DNA from: Acerihabitans sp035013185
Lineage (GTDB): Bacteria > Pseudomonadota > Gammaproteobacteria > Enterobacterales > Enterobacteriaceae
Assembly (NCBI RefSeq): GCF_035013185.1
Contig: NZ_JAYGJO010000001.1
Location: 62,001 to 126,000, forward strand
Length of the DNA: 64,000 nt
Direction: 5' to 3'
Shown: positions 27,770 to 37,084 of the stretch, piece by piece
Position numbering within the stretch: the first letter of the stretch is position 1
Layout: every line of letters starts with the position of its first letter
Made by a program: the position numbers and the translations under genes
Notes under the pieces: generated by a model
The model's database searches: none
What the model saw: only the letters and a program-made list of their open reading frames with translations
What the model was told of the DNA's origin: nothing

Positions 27770-28477
27770 ATGATGATATCTGCAGTGGGATTTGAAACCG
27801 TTGACCAAATGGCCTCAATGAGTAGCCGAGAATTGGCGGAACTGATCGGGACCTCCCATGGGGAGGTCAAACGTTTAATCAAGAGCCAGGAAACGGCTCA
27901 AGGTTTAACCCAGACCCTGCGTACGGTGGACTACCAGCATCAGGGGGAGACCTATCAGGAATATCAACTCAACAAGCGTGATTCTCTGCTGGTGATTGCC
28001 CGCATCTCTCCGGCGTTCACGTCGGTGCTGCTTGATCGTTGGCATGAACGCGAGTTGCAGCTCGACTTACCGGATTTTACCAACCCGGCCACTGCCGCGC
28101 GCGCCTGGGCGTTGGAATACGAACGCCGCCAAGTGTTGGAGCGGCGCGTCGAGCGGTTAGCGCCCAAAGCCGAGTTTTTCGACCATTATGTGTTGGTGAA
28201 TGAGACGATGGGATTTCGCCAGATGTGTAAATTACTTAAAGTCAAAGAAGGAGAGTTTCGACAGTTTTTACTGGAACGCCAGATCATGTACCGCCTGGCG
28301 GGGGTGTTAATGCCCCATCGGCAGCACATCGAAGCGGGGCGTTTTGAACTGCATAAGGGCACCGGAGCAAACCGCTATAACTTTTCCCAAGCCAGATTTA
28401 CCACAAAAGGGGTCACTTGGGTGGCTGAACTATGGGCGGCGCAGATGATTCGTGAGCCGAGAGGGGCGGCGGCCTGA
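27770..28477 (+). CDS. Phage Rha/KilAC-type antirepressor, orphan
   Basis: 235 residues from the ATG at 27770 (a GTG at 27740 and an ATG at 27758 are alternatives). The N-terminal part (SSRELAELIGTSHGEVKRLI) is Rha-like. The C-terminal part (FFDHYVLVNETMGFRQMCKLL ... FTTKGVTWVAELW) is a KilAC/ANT DNA-binding domain, as in phage antirepressors, with a charged helix between them. No other phage gene is near, so it is a leftover of a prophage or a domesticated gene. It has no visible damage. Confidence 0.85.
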   Translation: MMISAVGFETVDQMASMSSRELAELIGTSHGEVKRLIKSQETAQGLTQTLRTVDYQHQGETYQEYQLNKRDSLLVIARISPAFTSVLLDRWHERELQLDLPDFTNPATAARAWALEYERRQVLERRVERLAPKAEFFDHYVLVNETMGFRQMCKLLKVKEGEFRQFLLERQIMYRLAGVLMPHRQHIEAGRFELHKGTGANRYNFSQARFTTKGVTWVAELWAAQMIREPRGAAA

Positions 28478-28479
28478 AT

Positions 28480-28514
28480 AAAACCACGGCCGGATATAAC
28501 CGACCGTGATTAAC
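28480..28514 (-). terminator. Probable terminator downstream of tktB
   Basis: On the minus strand CACGGtCGG, a loop TTATAT, CCGgCCGTG and then GTTTTATT. The stem has mismatches but is followed by a T-rich run; it lies 50 bases after the tktB stop and could also serve the antirepressor gene. Confidence 0.5.
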
Positions 28515-28566
28515 TGCCTCGTAGTACGCTTTTTCGCCGACGGCGTTATTCGGGCTACTGGGGGGA

Positions 28567-30561
28567 TTATTTCAGCAACCTGCGTGCTTTTTCCAACACG
28601 TTTTCGTTGGTAAAACCGAACACCTTAAATAACTCCTCGGCTGGTGCCGATTCACCGAAGGTGGTCATCCCAACAATGGCGCCGTTTAGCCCAACGTATT
28701 TATACCAGTAATCAGCAATGCCGGCTTCGATAGCCAGGCGCGCCGAAACCGCCGGGGGGAGCACTGCATCGCGGTATGCCTGATCCTGTTGGTCAAATAC
28801 ATTGGTAGACGGCAGCGAAACCACCCTAACCATACGTCCCTCAGTGGCCAAGGTTTCCCAGGCTGCCACCGCCAGCGCCACTTCCGAGCCGGTGGCGATA
28901 ATGATCAGCTCAGGCACGCCATTGGTGTCTTTGAGAATGTAGCCGCCGCGAGCGATATCCGCCAATTGCCGGGATGTACGATCCTGTTGTGCCAGGTTTT
29001 GCCGGGAAAGAATCAACGCGGTGGGGCCGTCATGACGCTCTATGGCCTGCTGCCAGGCAACGGCAGTTTCCACTTGGTCGCATGGACGCCAGGTGCTCAT
29101 ATTGGGCGTCAGCCGCAGGCTGGCCAGTTGTTCCACCGGCTGGTGAGTCGGGCCATCTTCACCAAGACCGATGGAATCATGGGTATATACCATGATCTGT
29201 CGGGCCTTCATTAATGCCGCCATGCGTACCGCGTTGCGGGCATATTCCACAAACATCAGGAAGGTGGCGGTATAAGGAACAAAACCACCGTGGTGGGCGA
29301 TGCCGTTGGCAATCGCGGTCATGCCGAATTCCCGCACGCCGTAATGAATATAATTGCCTGACGCTTCATCGGCAATGGATACCGACTTCGACCAAATGGT
29401 CAGATTACTGGGTGCCAGATCGGCTGAACCGCCCAGCAGTTCCGGCAACGACGGACCATAAGCTTCAAGGGCATTTTGCGATGCTTTACGACTGGCGATG
29501 TTTGCCGGGTTGGCCTGGAGTTTTGCAATATATTGTTGGCTTTGCTCTTGCCAATGATCTGGTAGTTTTCCCACCGCACGGCGAGCAAATTCTTGCGCCA
29601 GCTCAGGGAAAGCAGTTTCGTAGGCAGCAAATTTCTTATTCCAGACAGCCTCACGAGCCGCGCCGTCCTGTTTGGCGTCCCAGTCAGCGTAGATTTCTTC
29701 TGGGATCTCAAAGGGCGGTGCGGTCCAGCCCAGCGCTTTGCGGGTAGCGGTTATTTCGTCGTTGCCCAGAGGCGCACCGTGCGCACCGTGGGTACCGGCT
29801 TTATTGGGCGAGCCAAAAGCAATAACCGTTTTGCACAACAGCAGTGAAGGGCGATCGGTGACTGAACGCGCTGTTTCTATCGCCGCTTTGATGGCCTCGC
29901 TATCATGACCATCCACGCCACGCACCACGTGCCAACCATAGGCCTCGAAGCGTTTGGCGGTGTCATCGCTAAACCATCCTTCCACATGACCATCAATGGA
30001 AATGCCATTGTCGTCGTAAAATGCCACTAGTTTGCCTAGCTTCATGGTGCCGGCCAGGGAGCAAACTTCGTGGGAAATTCCTTCCATCATGCAACCGTCA
30101 CCCAGGAACACGTAGGTGTGATGGTCAACGATATCATGCCCCGGGCGGTTGAATTGCGCCGCCAGGGTACGTTCGGCGATCGCCATACCCACCGCGTTGG
30201 CAATGCCTTGGCCCAACGGACCGGTGGTGGTTTCTACACCATCGGTAAATCCGTACTCAGGATGTCCCGGGGTTTTGGAATGCAGTTGGCGGAAATTTTT
30301 CAATTCGGACATGGGTAAATCATAGCCGGTAAGATGCAACAGGCTATACAGCAGCATTGAACCATGACCGTTAGACAAGATAAAACGGTCGCGATCCATC
30401 CACTTAGGGTTGGCGGGATTGTGCACAAGGTAGTCGCGCCAGAGTACCTCGGCGATATCCGCCATGCCCATCGGCGCGCCGGGGTGGCCGGAGTTCGCTT
30501 TTTGAACAGCATCCATGCTCAACGCACGGATAGCATTAGCAAGCACTTTACGAGAGGTCAT
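28567..30561 (-). CDS. tktB: Transketolase TktB
   Basis: 664 residues from the ATG at 30561, seven bases after TGGAG. The thiamine-diphosphate fold shows GDGCMMEGISHEV (GDG...N motif), HSKTPGHPEYG and GLGEDGPTHQPVEQ. It moves two-carbon units between ketose and aldose phosphates in the non-oxidative pentose phosphate pathway. It follows talA by 15 bases, the talA-tktB operon order of E. coli, which decides tktB over tktA. An extra four codons upstream (from 30573) are possible but lack a ribosome site. Confidence 0.94.
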   Translation of the reverse strand: MTSRKVLANAIRALSMDAVQKANSGHPGAPMGMADIAEVLWRDYLVHNPANPKWMDRDRFILSNGHGSMLLYSLLHLTGYDLPMSELKNFRQLHSKTPGHPEYGFTDGVETTTGPLGQGIANAVGMAIAERTLAAQFNRPGHDIVDHHTYVFLGDGCMMEGISHEVCSLAGTMKLGKLVAFYDDNGISIDGHVEGWFSDDTAKRFEAYGWHVVRGVDGHDSEAIKAAIETARSVTDRPSLLLCKTVIAFGSPNKAGTHGAHGAPLGNDEITATRKALGWTAPPFEIPEEIYADWDAKQDGAAREAVWNKKFAAYETAFPELAQEFARRAVGKLPDHWQEQSQQYIAKLQANPANIASRKASQNALEAYGPSLPELLGGSADLAPSNLTIWSKSVSIADEASGNYIHYGVREFGMTAIANGIAHHGGFVPYTATFLMFVEYARNAVRMAALMKARQIMVYTHDSIGLGEDGPTHQPVEQLASLRLTPNMSTWRPCDQVETAVAWQQAIERHDGPTALILSRQNLAQQDRTSRQLADIARGGYILKDTNGVPELIIIATGSEVALAVAAWETLATEGRMVRVVSLPSTNVFDQQDQAYRDAVLPPAVSARLAIEAGIADYWYKYVGLNGAIVGMTTFGESAPAEELFKVFGFTNENVLEKARRLLK

Positions 30562-30576
30562 TGGGGGCTCCAAAGA

Positions 30577-31527
30577 TTACAGTTTTGCCGAAAGAAGATC
30601 TTCAAGGCTCTGCTGGTCCACCGCGAACTGACGGATGCCTTCGGCCAATTTATCCACGGCCATCGGATCCTGATTATGTGCCCAGCGGAATTCGGGTTCC
30701 GAGTATGGCGCGGGCTGGTGAAATCCTTCAGTGGAGGGGGAGAGTTTACGCTCAACAGGCTCTTCACTCTGATGCAGTTGTTCCAGCAGACTGGGTGATA
30801 TGGTCAGGCGATCGCAGCCAGCCAGGGCCAGGATTTGCTCGGTTTTACGGAAGCTGGCACCCATAATCACCGTCTGGTAACGGTGTTGTTTATAGTATTC
30901 GTAGATGTCGCGCACGGATTTCACACCCGGATCCTGCTCCACATCGTAAGGGTTCATTGGCTCACGCTGGTTATACCAATCATAGATGCGACCCACGAAC
31001 GGTGAAATCAAATAAACACCTGCCTCAGCGCAGGCGCGTGCCTGGGCGAAGGAGAATAGGAGTGTCAGGTTACAATTAATGCCTTCGCGCTCCAGCTCTT
31101 CGGCTGCCTTGATCCCTGCCCAGGTTGACGCCAGTTTAATCAGGATGCGTGATTTATCGATGCCCTGCTCCTGATAAAGTCCTACCAGCTTGCGGGCTTT
31201 GGCCACGCACATACCGCGATCGAAAGACAAACGGGCATCCACTTCGGTGGAAACTCGGCCCGGTACGCTTTTGAGGATTTCCACCCCAATATTGACCGCC
31301 AGCTTGTCGCTGGCATTGATGATTTGGGTCTCACGGTTACCGCCTTGTTGGCGAGCATAGGCCAGTGCGTCTTCAAACAACGGTTGGTAGGCGGTCAGGC
31401 TGGCGGCCTTAAGGATCAACGACGGGTTGGTGGTGGCGTCCTGAGGTGTGTAATGACGGATCGATTCTATGTCGCCGCTATCGGCCACGACGGTCGTATA
31501 CTCTTTTAAGGCTTCTAACTGATTCAT
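30577..31527 (-). CDS. talA: Transaldolase TalA
   Basis: 316 residues, the E. coli TalA length. The Schiff-base lysine is in ILIKLASTWAG near residue 131, with TTNPSLILKA at the N-terminus. It transfers a dihydroxyacetone unit between sedoheptulose 7-phosphate and glyceraldehyde 3-phosphate. It is the first gene of the talA-tktB pair. Confidence 0.95.
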   Translation of the reverse strand: MNQLEALKEYTTVVADSGDIESIRHYTPQDATTNPSLILKAASLTAYQPLFEDALAYARQQGGNRETQIINASDKLAVNIGVEILKSVPGRVSTEVDARLSFDRGMCVAKARKLVGLYQEQGIDKSRILIKLASTWAGIKAAEELEREGINCNLTLLFSFAQARACAEAGVYLISPFVGRIYDWYNQREPMNPYDVEQDPGVKSVRDIYEYYKQHRYQTVIMGASFRKTEQILALAGCDRLTISPSLLEQLHQSEEPVERKLSPSTEGFHQPAPYSEPEFRWAHNQDPMAVDKLAEGIRQFAVDQQSLEDLLSAKL

Positions 31528-32000
31528 CTCTCAACTCCATGAAGGAAATAGTACGACAAGTATAAGGTATTATAAGAAAAAATTAACTTAAGGATAACAC
31601 TGCCTCAAAAGGATGCGGAATGAAATGCGCTTTTTCTGATTATTGCTATGGGAAAAAACAATGGGTAGTGCGGTTGTGCCTGAAAAATGAGCATACTGTC
31701 GTGCGAAAAGACTGCGTGCGATGTGGTCGTATGGGTGCTTTTAACCGGACGCCAGTGTAAATAACTCAGGATAACCCCGGTTATTGCGATGCCTTGCTCT
31801 GGTCAGTTGGACCCGTGCGCAGCTATTTTGCAAAAGCACCGGTGCGGGTAAGCGCTAACTTGCCTTTTTTAGCTATGTGAATGCCAAATTAGATGATTGC
31901 TATAGGTGGATATTGTATTAGATTTGAATAAATTATTTCTTAAATGTTATTTCCCATAACCATTTTTTCCAGTAACTCTATGATAAATAATGGAGGAGTT
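31528..32000. other. Intergenic region, no gene seen
   Basis: About 470 bases between talA and the Ig-domain gene. An in-frame extension of that gene to 31944 does not look coding. Nothing repeated or RNA-like was recognised. Confidence 0.4.
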
Positions 32001-32942
32001 ATGGCTCTTGAACAACCTTATTTACCACAAGCAGAAAATAATATTATCACAGGGACGTTGATTAGCCAGACTAACGCCGTGCAAATCAATGTGCGCTATT
32101 ACAACTTTGTCGCCGAGGGTGATGTCATACGCTTTTACTGGGGAAGTGGATTTATCGGTTACATCAATGTTCCCAACCAGCCGCAATTTCCCCTGTCTTA
32201 TTTTATTCCCGCGAATTTGTTGGCCAATGGCACTTTTACGTTGCGCTATAGTGTTGAGGATGCCGTCGGGAACATCAGTTTTTCTCCCAGTATCCTGGTC
32301 ACAATTTTCGGACACACTACGCCTAAGATGGTTATTAACGCCGAGATTTTGGTAGACAACGCGTTAGCTAATGGCGAGAGACAAAACCGAATACGTTATA
32401 CGGTCAGCACCCTTACCAGGGCAACGGGAGCTACCGAGGATTTTAGTGCGTTAAATGCGGATAAACCGATAAGTATTACGGGAACAACGGGGGTTAATCT
32501 CAGCCCATTACCTTATCAGACTGACCCTAATGGGCAGTATGAGCTTGGCATAACCAGTCAGTCATGGGGAATTAAAAAGATTAATGCTTCGTTGGACAAT
32601 ACGTCCAATCACCCGAAAATTGAAACGGAAATTAATTTTTTAGTGAATTACCGATTTGACATTAAGAAGACAAATATATTTGATTTTGAGCGCAGAATGC
32701 CACTTGTTGTGGGTTACAGCGTGGCCATCACTTTATATGACAAGGCCTATAATCAAAGGGTGTCAGGCGAGCCACTGGTCATCACTGGATTAGATAATAA
32801 CTATCACTATTCTGGCGCTACGGATGAAAATGGCACCTTGACGGTGGAAATATTGCGCGAAGATATAAATGGAACGAACTTCCAAGTTGCCTTGGTAAAG
32901 GATACGTCCATTTATGAGACCTTTGTGTTAACGCGATCCTAG
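32001..32942 (+). CDS. Protein with bacterial Ig-like (Big-1/invasin-type) domain, no signal peptide
   Basis: 313 residues from an ATG directly after a perfect ribosome site (GGAGGAG). Two beta-rich modules are suggested: the first with DVIRFYWGSGFIGY and LRYSVEDAVGNISFSPS, the second ending ATDENGTLTVEI, the Big-1 type GTxT/V pattern seen in invasin/intimin repeats. There is no signal peptide, lipobox or beta-barrel, so it is not a complete adhesin as it stands. The base composition is AT-richer than its neighbours. It could be a fragment, a cytosolic protein or a substrate of another secretion route. Confidence 0.7.
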   Translation: MALEQPYLPQAENNIITGTLISQTNAVQINVRYYNFVAEGDVIRFYWGSGFIGYINVPNQPQFPLSYFIPANLLANGTFTLRYSVEDAVGNISFSPSILVTIFGHTTPKMVINAEILVDNALANGERQNRIRYTVSTLTRATGATEDFSALNADKPISITGTTGVNLSPLPYQTDPNGQYELGITSQSWGIKKINASLDNTSNHPKIETEINFLVNYRFDIKKTNIFDFERRMPLVVGYSVAITLYDKAYNQRVSGEPLVITGLDNNYHYSGATDENGTLTVEILREDINGTNFQVALVKDTSIYETFVLTRS

Positions 32943-32957
32943 AATGCCTATCCGGCC

Positions 32958-33416
32958 TTATCTAGGATCCTGATGGTTCTGCTGTAACCAGCGGTCCAGT
33001 TCACGGGCAAACTCCTGCCGCTCGCGTTGGCTCAGTGGCGGTGGTCCACCGGTTTGCACGCCGCTGGCGCGCAGGGTATCCATAAAGTCGCGCATCACCA
33101 GCCGCTCGCGGATGGTCTCGTGGCGATAAAGCTCACCGCGGGGATTGAGTGCCAACGCGCCCTTTTCCAATACTTCTGCTGCCAGCGGAATATCGGCGGT
33201 GATCACCAAATCGCCGGGACCGACGCGTCGCACAATTTCATTGTCCGCCACGTCAAAACCGGCGGCAACGCGCAGGGTGCGGATAAACGGCGAAGGCGGC
33301 ACCGCCAGCGTCTGGTTGGCCACCAGCGTGACCTGAACCGACAAGCGCTGTGCTGCGCGAAATAAAATGTCCTTAATCACTTTGGGACAAGCATCTGCAT
33401 CAACCCAAATGGCCAT
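32958..33416 (-). CDS. yaiI: YaiI/YqxD family protein (UPF0178, DUF188)
   Basis: 152 residues beginning IWVDADACPKVIKDI, the family signature; DLVITADIPLA and ALNPRGELY are also conserved. The fold is PIN-like and the function unknown. AAGGAGG precedes the ATG. The start lies inside the last 17 bases of hemF, so the two are probably translated together. Confidence 0.93.
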   Translation of the reverse strand: MAIWVDADACPKVIKDILFRAAQRLSVQVTLVANQTLAVPPSPFIRTLRVAAGFDVADNEIVRRVGPGDLVITADIPLAAEVLEKGALALNPRGELYRHETIRERLVMRDFMDTLRASGVQTGGPPPLSQRERQEFARELDRWLQQNHQDPR

Positions 33417-34338
33417 GGGGTCCTCCTTGAGATAGCCAATCACGTGCCGGTAGAAAATCCCGGTACAATGCCGCTTCCGGACTTTCCGGTTCCGGTTGAT
33501 AATCATATTGCCAACGTACCAGCGGCGGCATGGACATCAGTATGGATTCAGTGCGTCCGCCGGATTGCAATCCAAACAGCGTACCGCGATCCCAGACCAA
33601 ATTAAACTCCACATAACGTCCGCGGCGATAAAGTTGGAATTGGCGTTCCCGTTCACCCCAGGGTAGGGTTTTGCGTCGTTGCACAATCGGCAGATAGGCA
33701 TCCAGGAAACCATTGCCGACTGCGCGGGTAAAAGCAAAGGATTGTGCAAAGTCTGGCGTATTCAGGTCGTCAAAAAACAACCCACCGATGCCGCGCGCCT
33801 CGTTGCGGTGCTTTAGGTAAAAATAATCGTCACAGGCTTTTTTATAGTCGCGATAAACCTGGGCACCAAAGGGTGCGCACAGATCGCTGGCCACGCGGTG
33901 CCAATGCATGGCATCCTCGGTAAACCCATAAAATGGCGTCAGATCAAAACCGCCGCCGAACCACCATACGGGGGCCGCATTAGGCTGTTCGGCGACAAAA
34001 AAACGGATGTTGGCATGGCTGCTGGGAACATAGGGATTTTCCGGATGCACCACCAGTGAAACGCCCATGGCCTGGAATGACCTTCCGGCGAGTTCGGGAC
34101 GAAGGGCGGTGGCCGACGGCGGCAACCGCGTGCCCGACACATGAGAAAAGTTTACGCCGGCTTGTTCAAACACCTTACCGTGGTTTAATACCCGGGTCCG
34201 TCCACCACCGCCTTCACCACGCTGCCAGCGATCTTCCTGGAATCCGTCGCCGCCGTCGCAAGCAGATAAGGCGTCGCACAGGATATCCTGTAAGTTTAGC
34301 AAGAAAAGTTTGACCTGCTCGATATCAAGATGATTCAT
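33400..34338 (-). CDS. hemF: Oxygen-dependent coproporphyrinogen III oxidase HemF
   Basis: 312 residues. Conserved stretches include SHVSGTRLPPSA, FRFFV-like RFFVAEQPNA, WWFGGGFDLTPFYGF and RGIGGLFFDDL. It converts coproporphyrinogen III to protoporphyrinogen IX in haem synthesis. After RDWL, where E. coli HemF stops, the frame runs on for about eleven residues (SQGGPHGHLG) into the yaiI start, so the original stop has moved. Downstream of amiA, as in E. coli. Confidence 0.95.
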   Translation of the reverse strand: MNHLDIEQVKLFLLNLQDILCDALSACDGGDGFQEDRWQRGEGGGGRTRVLNHGKVFEQAGVNFSHVSGTRLPPSATALRPELAGRSFQAMGVSLVVHPENPYVPSSHANIRFFVAEQPNAAPVWWFGGGFDLTPFYGFTEDAMHWHRVASDLCAPFGAQVYRDYKKACDDYFYLKHRNEARGIGGLFFDDLNTPDFAQSFAFTRAVGNGFLDAYLPIVQRRKTLPWGERERQFQLYRRGRYVEFNLVWDRGTLFGLQSGGRTESILMSMPPLVRWQYDYQPEPESPEAALYRDFLPARDWLSQGGPHGHLG

Positions 34339-34409
34339 TCCATACGCCCATGCTAGGTGATGTAACGGTGCAGTATAACCCGCCTCAGTGACATGACCAA
34401 CCGGAATGG

Positions 34410-35291
34410 CTAACGATGATTGGCAAAAGCAAGCCGGCTCTGGAGTGCGTCGAATGACGCAAAAAAGTCCACAATACCGTTACTGATGGCCAAGGCGATA
34501 CGTTCCTGGAACGCCGAGGTTTCCAGTAGCCGCTCTTCATGATGGTTAGTAATAAAAGAGGTTTCCACCAACACTGAGGGAATAGACGCGGATTTCAGCA
34601 CCGCAAATGCCGCCTGCTCGGTATGCTGGCTATGGAGTTGGTGAATGGGTCTGATATGGTTAAGTAAGTGGCGGCCCAGCGTGAGACTGTTCTTGATGGT
34701 ATCGGTCTGCACCAGGTCAAACAGCACTTGCTGCAGATAATTATCCTGCTCACGGTATTTTCCTCCCGCCACATCATCTGCCGCATTCTCTTTTTGTGAC
34801 AAATAACGGGCCATGGCGCTGCTGGCACCACGATTGGACAGGGCAAATACCGATGCACCGGCCGCACTTGGACTGGTAAAACCATCGGCATGGATTGACA
34901 CAAACAAATCGGCATGATGTTGTTGCGCCAACTCGACCCGGCGAAAGAGTGGAATAAATTCATCCTGTTCGCGTGTTAGCGTCGTGTGGATATGATCGTG
35001 CTGGTTAAGGTTGTCACGCACTTTATTGGCAATTGCTAGTACCACGTGTTTCTCTTTGGCACCTTGATGACCAATAGCACCAGGATCAATACCGCCATGT
35101 CCAGGATCAATCATGACACGATGTGGGCCGCCAGTAGGTTTGCGTGTCTCGTGCGCAACCGGTCGCGTGACCTCGCCCGCGCTACCTGAGCGGCTGGCAA
35201 AGGCTGTCAAGGCCAGACAGGACAGCAACATTTGGCGTCGGGTCTGCAATAAGGTCAGGGGTGAGGCCAGGGTGAATTTTTTAGCTTTCAT
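34410..35291 (-). CDS. amiA: N-acetylmuramoyl-L-alanine amidase AmiA
   Basis: 293 residues from the ATG at 35291. A twin-arginine signal (TRRQMLLSCLAL) leads to an Amidase_3 domain: MIDPGHGGIDPGA with the zinc His, SIHADGF, and VLVETSFITN with the catalytic Glu. It cleaves the amide bond between MurNAc and L-Ala at cell separation, activated in E. coli by EnvC. A frame extension to 35372 reads through what looks like a short ERIC end and is unlikely to be native. Confidence 0.93.
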   Translation of the reverse strand: MKAKKFTLASPLTLLQTRRQMLLSCLALTAFASRSGSAGEVTRPVAHETRKPTGGPHRVMIDPGHGGIDPGAIGHQGAKEKHVVLAIANKVRDNLNQHDHIHTTLTREQDEFIPLFRRVELAQQHHADLFVSIHADGFTSPSAAGASVFALSNRGASSAMARYLSQKENAADDVAGGKYREQDNYLQQVLFDLVQTDTIKNSLTLGRHLLNHIRPIHQLHSQHTEQAAFAVLKSASIPSVLVETSFITNHHEERLLETSAFQERIALAISNGIVDFFASFDALQSRLAFANHR

Positions 35292-35342
35292 AACAAAATT
35301 TAACCGATCGCTGAACAGGTGGCAGAAAACGTTAGGGTATTT

Positions 35343-35370
35343 ACCCAATATGAAAGATGACGGGTATAAC
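35343..35370. repeat. Possible ERIC end fragment upstream of amiA
   Basis: On the minus strand TACCCGTCATCTTTCA matches the terminal 16 bases of the ERIC units seen at 17.7 and 44.4 kb, after which similarity stops. Too short to be certain. Confidence 0.4.
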
Positions 35371-35569
35371 ATAGTTTGCGCTGGCCGGCGACGGCGTAAC
35401 TATTACTATCTATTACCTGCCACTTTCGAATGCTGGCCTCGTCCCAAGGCTTATTTCAGTGGATACCGATGCAAAAATCCTGTACGAACCCCGATGTTAT
35501 TTGCCTTCGTGGTAAATAACGCGATAATCAATGTATTAGTTTTTATGCATAAGATTACGGTGGCCAATT

Positions 35570-35995
35570 ATGGAAATCCGTGTATTTCGTCAAGACGATT
35601 TCGAGGAAGTGATCACGCTCTGGGAGCGTTGTGATTTACTGCGCCCATGGAACGACCCGGAAATGGATATCGAGAGAAAGCTGAACTGTGGCGCCGATTT
35701 ATTTATGGTGGCAGAGGTCGCTGGTGCCGTGGTGGGTTCCATTATGGGCGGCTATGATGGTCACCGAGGGTCGGCCTATTATCTGGGGGTGCATCCCGAA
35801 TATCGTGGACGCGGTATTGCTAATGCGCTCATCAGTCGTTTGGAAAAAAAATTGATAGCCCGTGGTTGCCCGAAAACCCATTTGATGGTGAGGGAAGACA
35901 ACGAGGCGGTTATCGGCATGTATGAAAAGCTTGGCTATGAGCTGGTCGACAGCGTGATTCTCGGTAAACGGCTCATCGAGGATCAGGAGTATTGA
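35570..35995 (+). CDS. ypeA: GNAT acetyltransferase YpeA
   Basis: 141 residues, matching E. coli YpeA along its length: MEIRVFRQDDFEEVITLWER at the start, GVHPEYRGRGIANALI as the acetyl-CoA loop (R/Q-x-x-G-x-G/A), and LGKRLIEDQEY at the end. The substrate is unknown. It is divergent from amiA, as in E. coli. Confidence 0.94.
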   Translation: MEIRVFRQDDFEEVITLWERCDLLRPWNDPEMDIERKLNCGADLFMVAEVAGAVVGSIMGGYDGHRGSAYYLGVHPEYRGRGIANALISRLEKKLIARGCPKTHLMVREDNEAVIGMYEKLGYELVDSVILGKRLIEDQEY

Positions 35996-36160
35996 TTTGC
36001 CGCATTGGAACCACTGTGCCGCATACTGGAATGGAAAGGGCTATTGTTCCAGTTTGTGTTCGCCGTTTACCTTGTCGGCGTACCGGCCCGGTGTTATGGG
36101 ACCTTTCCCTGTGGCATTGTGGAATCATCCACGTTGGCATTAATGTATCAAGGAGCACAC

Positions 36161-36751
36161 ATGAAGCAGTTGCGCCCGTTAATTCTCGGGCTGTTTATCC
36201 TCTTGGCAGGCTGTTCGACCCTGTCGCATTTTTCATGGTCGAGCCTGTCGCCGTTTAACTGGTTTGGCAGTGATATCACGGTTGGCGATGTGGGTGTAGG
36301 TAAAATCAATGCTGCTACGCCGCTTAACCAGGACGCGTTGGCTGACGCCCTCGGCGGCGGTTACCACCTACGTGGTGGCATGGAAACCCACAATGGAGGA
36401 CTGGTGGCTTTTTACCAGGCGTTAAAGGACCAGCAGGTCATGATGGTGTTTTACGGCCCGACGGGGGGAACGGTGCAACGCGTTGACGTCACCGATAAAT
36501 CTATCCCTAGCCAATGGGGCGTGAAAATCGGCACGGAATTTGGCGATTTATATAGCAAAGCGTTCGGCGTTTGTCAGCGTGGTCACGGCAACGATCGGGA
36601 CGCCGTGATTTGCGCTGCGCCGCAAAGCGCGCACGTCAGCTACGTTTTTTCCGGCATTTGGCATGGGCCAGAAGACTTGCTGCCGGCCGACGACGTGCTG
36701 AAAAGCTGGCAGGTCAGCAAGATCGTCTGGCACGCCACGGCGACACGATAA
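36161..36751 (+). CDS. yfeY: RpoE-regulated lipoprotein YfeY
   Basis: 196 residues from the ATG at 36161 (AAGGAGC seven bases upstream). The signal ends in a lipobox LAGC. The mature part matches YfeY (FNWFGSDITVGDVGVGKI, RDAVICAAP, VSYVFSGIWHGPEDLLP). In E. coli it belongs to the sigma-E envelope stress regulon; its exact role is unknown. yfeZ, which lies between ypeA and yfeY in E. coli, is not recognisable in the 165 bases between them. Confidence 0.92.
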   Translation: MKQLRPLILGLFILLAGCSTLSHFSWSSLSPFNWFGSDITVGDVGVGKINAATPLNQDALADALGGGYHLRGGMETHNGGLVAFYQALKDQQVMMVFYGPTGGTVQRVDVTDKSIPSQWGVKIGTEFGDLYSKAFGVCQRGHGNDRDAVICAAPQSAHVSYVFSGIWHGPEDLLPADDVLKSWQVSKIVWHATATR

Positions 36752-37084
36752 CGCGGATGTAGCGAAAACGGCAGCGTCGGGTTAATACCGGACACTTCCT
36801 GACATTTATCAACATCAGCAATATGCCGGTCCAGTTCGGTCCGGCTGTCTGGTCACCCCTTACCCAGCCCCGCGCATAATACCTCTGGAATTCTCCCACT
36901 GGCCCGCCAGATGGGGGGCGATCCGCCATATTCTCGTAGCAATCCTTGCACCCTCTCGAGGCTTATAGCTTTTGATGCTCTCAAAGCACAAAAGGGTATA
37001 TAAAATCGTTACAGGTTAGGGTGCAGTTATAAATAAACTGTAGCACCATAGAACCTGCTTCATTCAGATCAGGCAAGGAATAAA
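36752..37084 (+). promoter_or_regulatory. cysP: cysP upstream region
   Basis: 333 bases with no gene. TTGATG (36972) and TATATA (36997), 19 bases apart, are a possible weak sigma-70 promoter, as expected for a CysB-dependent operon. An inverted repeat (GTGCAGTT / AACTGTAGCAC) at 37021-37046 lies in the presumed leader. CysB sites are too degenerate to place by eye. Confidence 0.35.
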
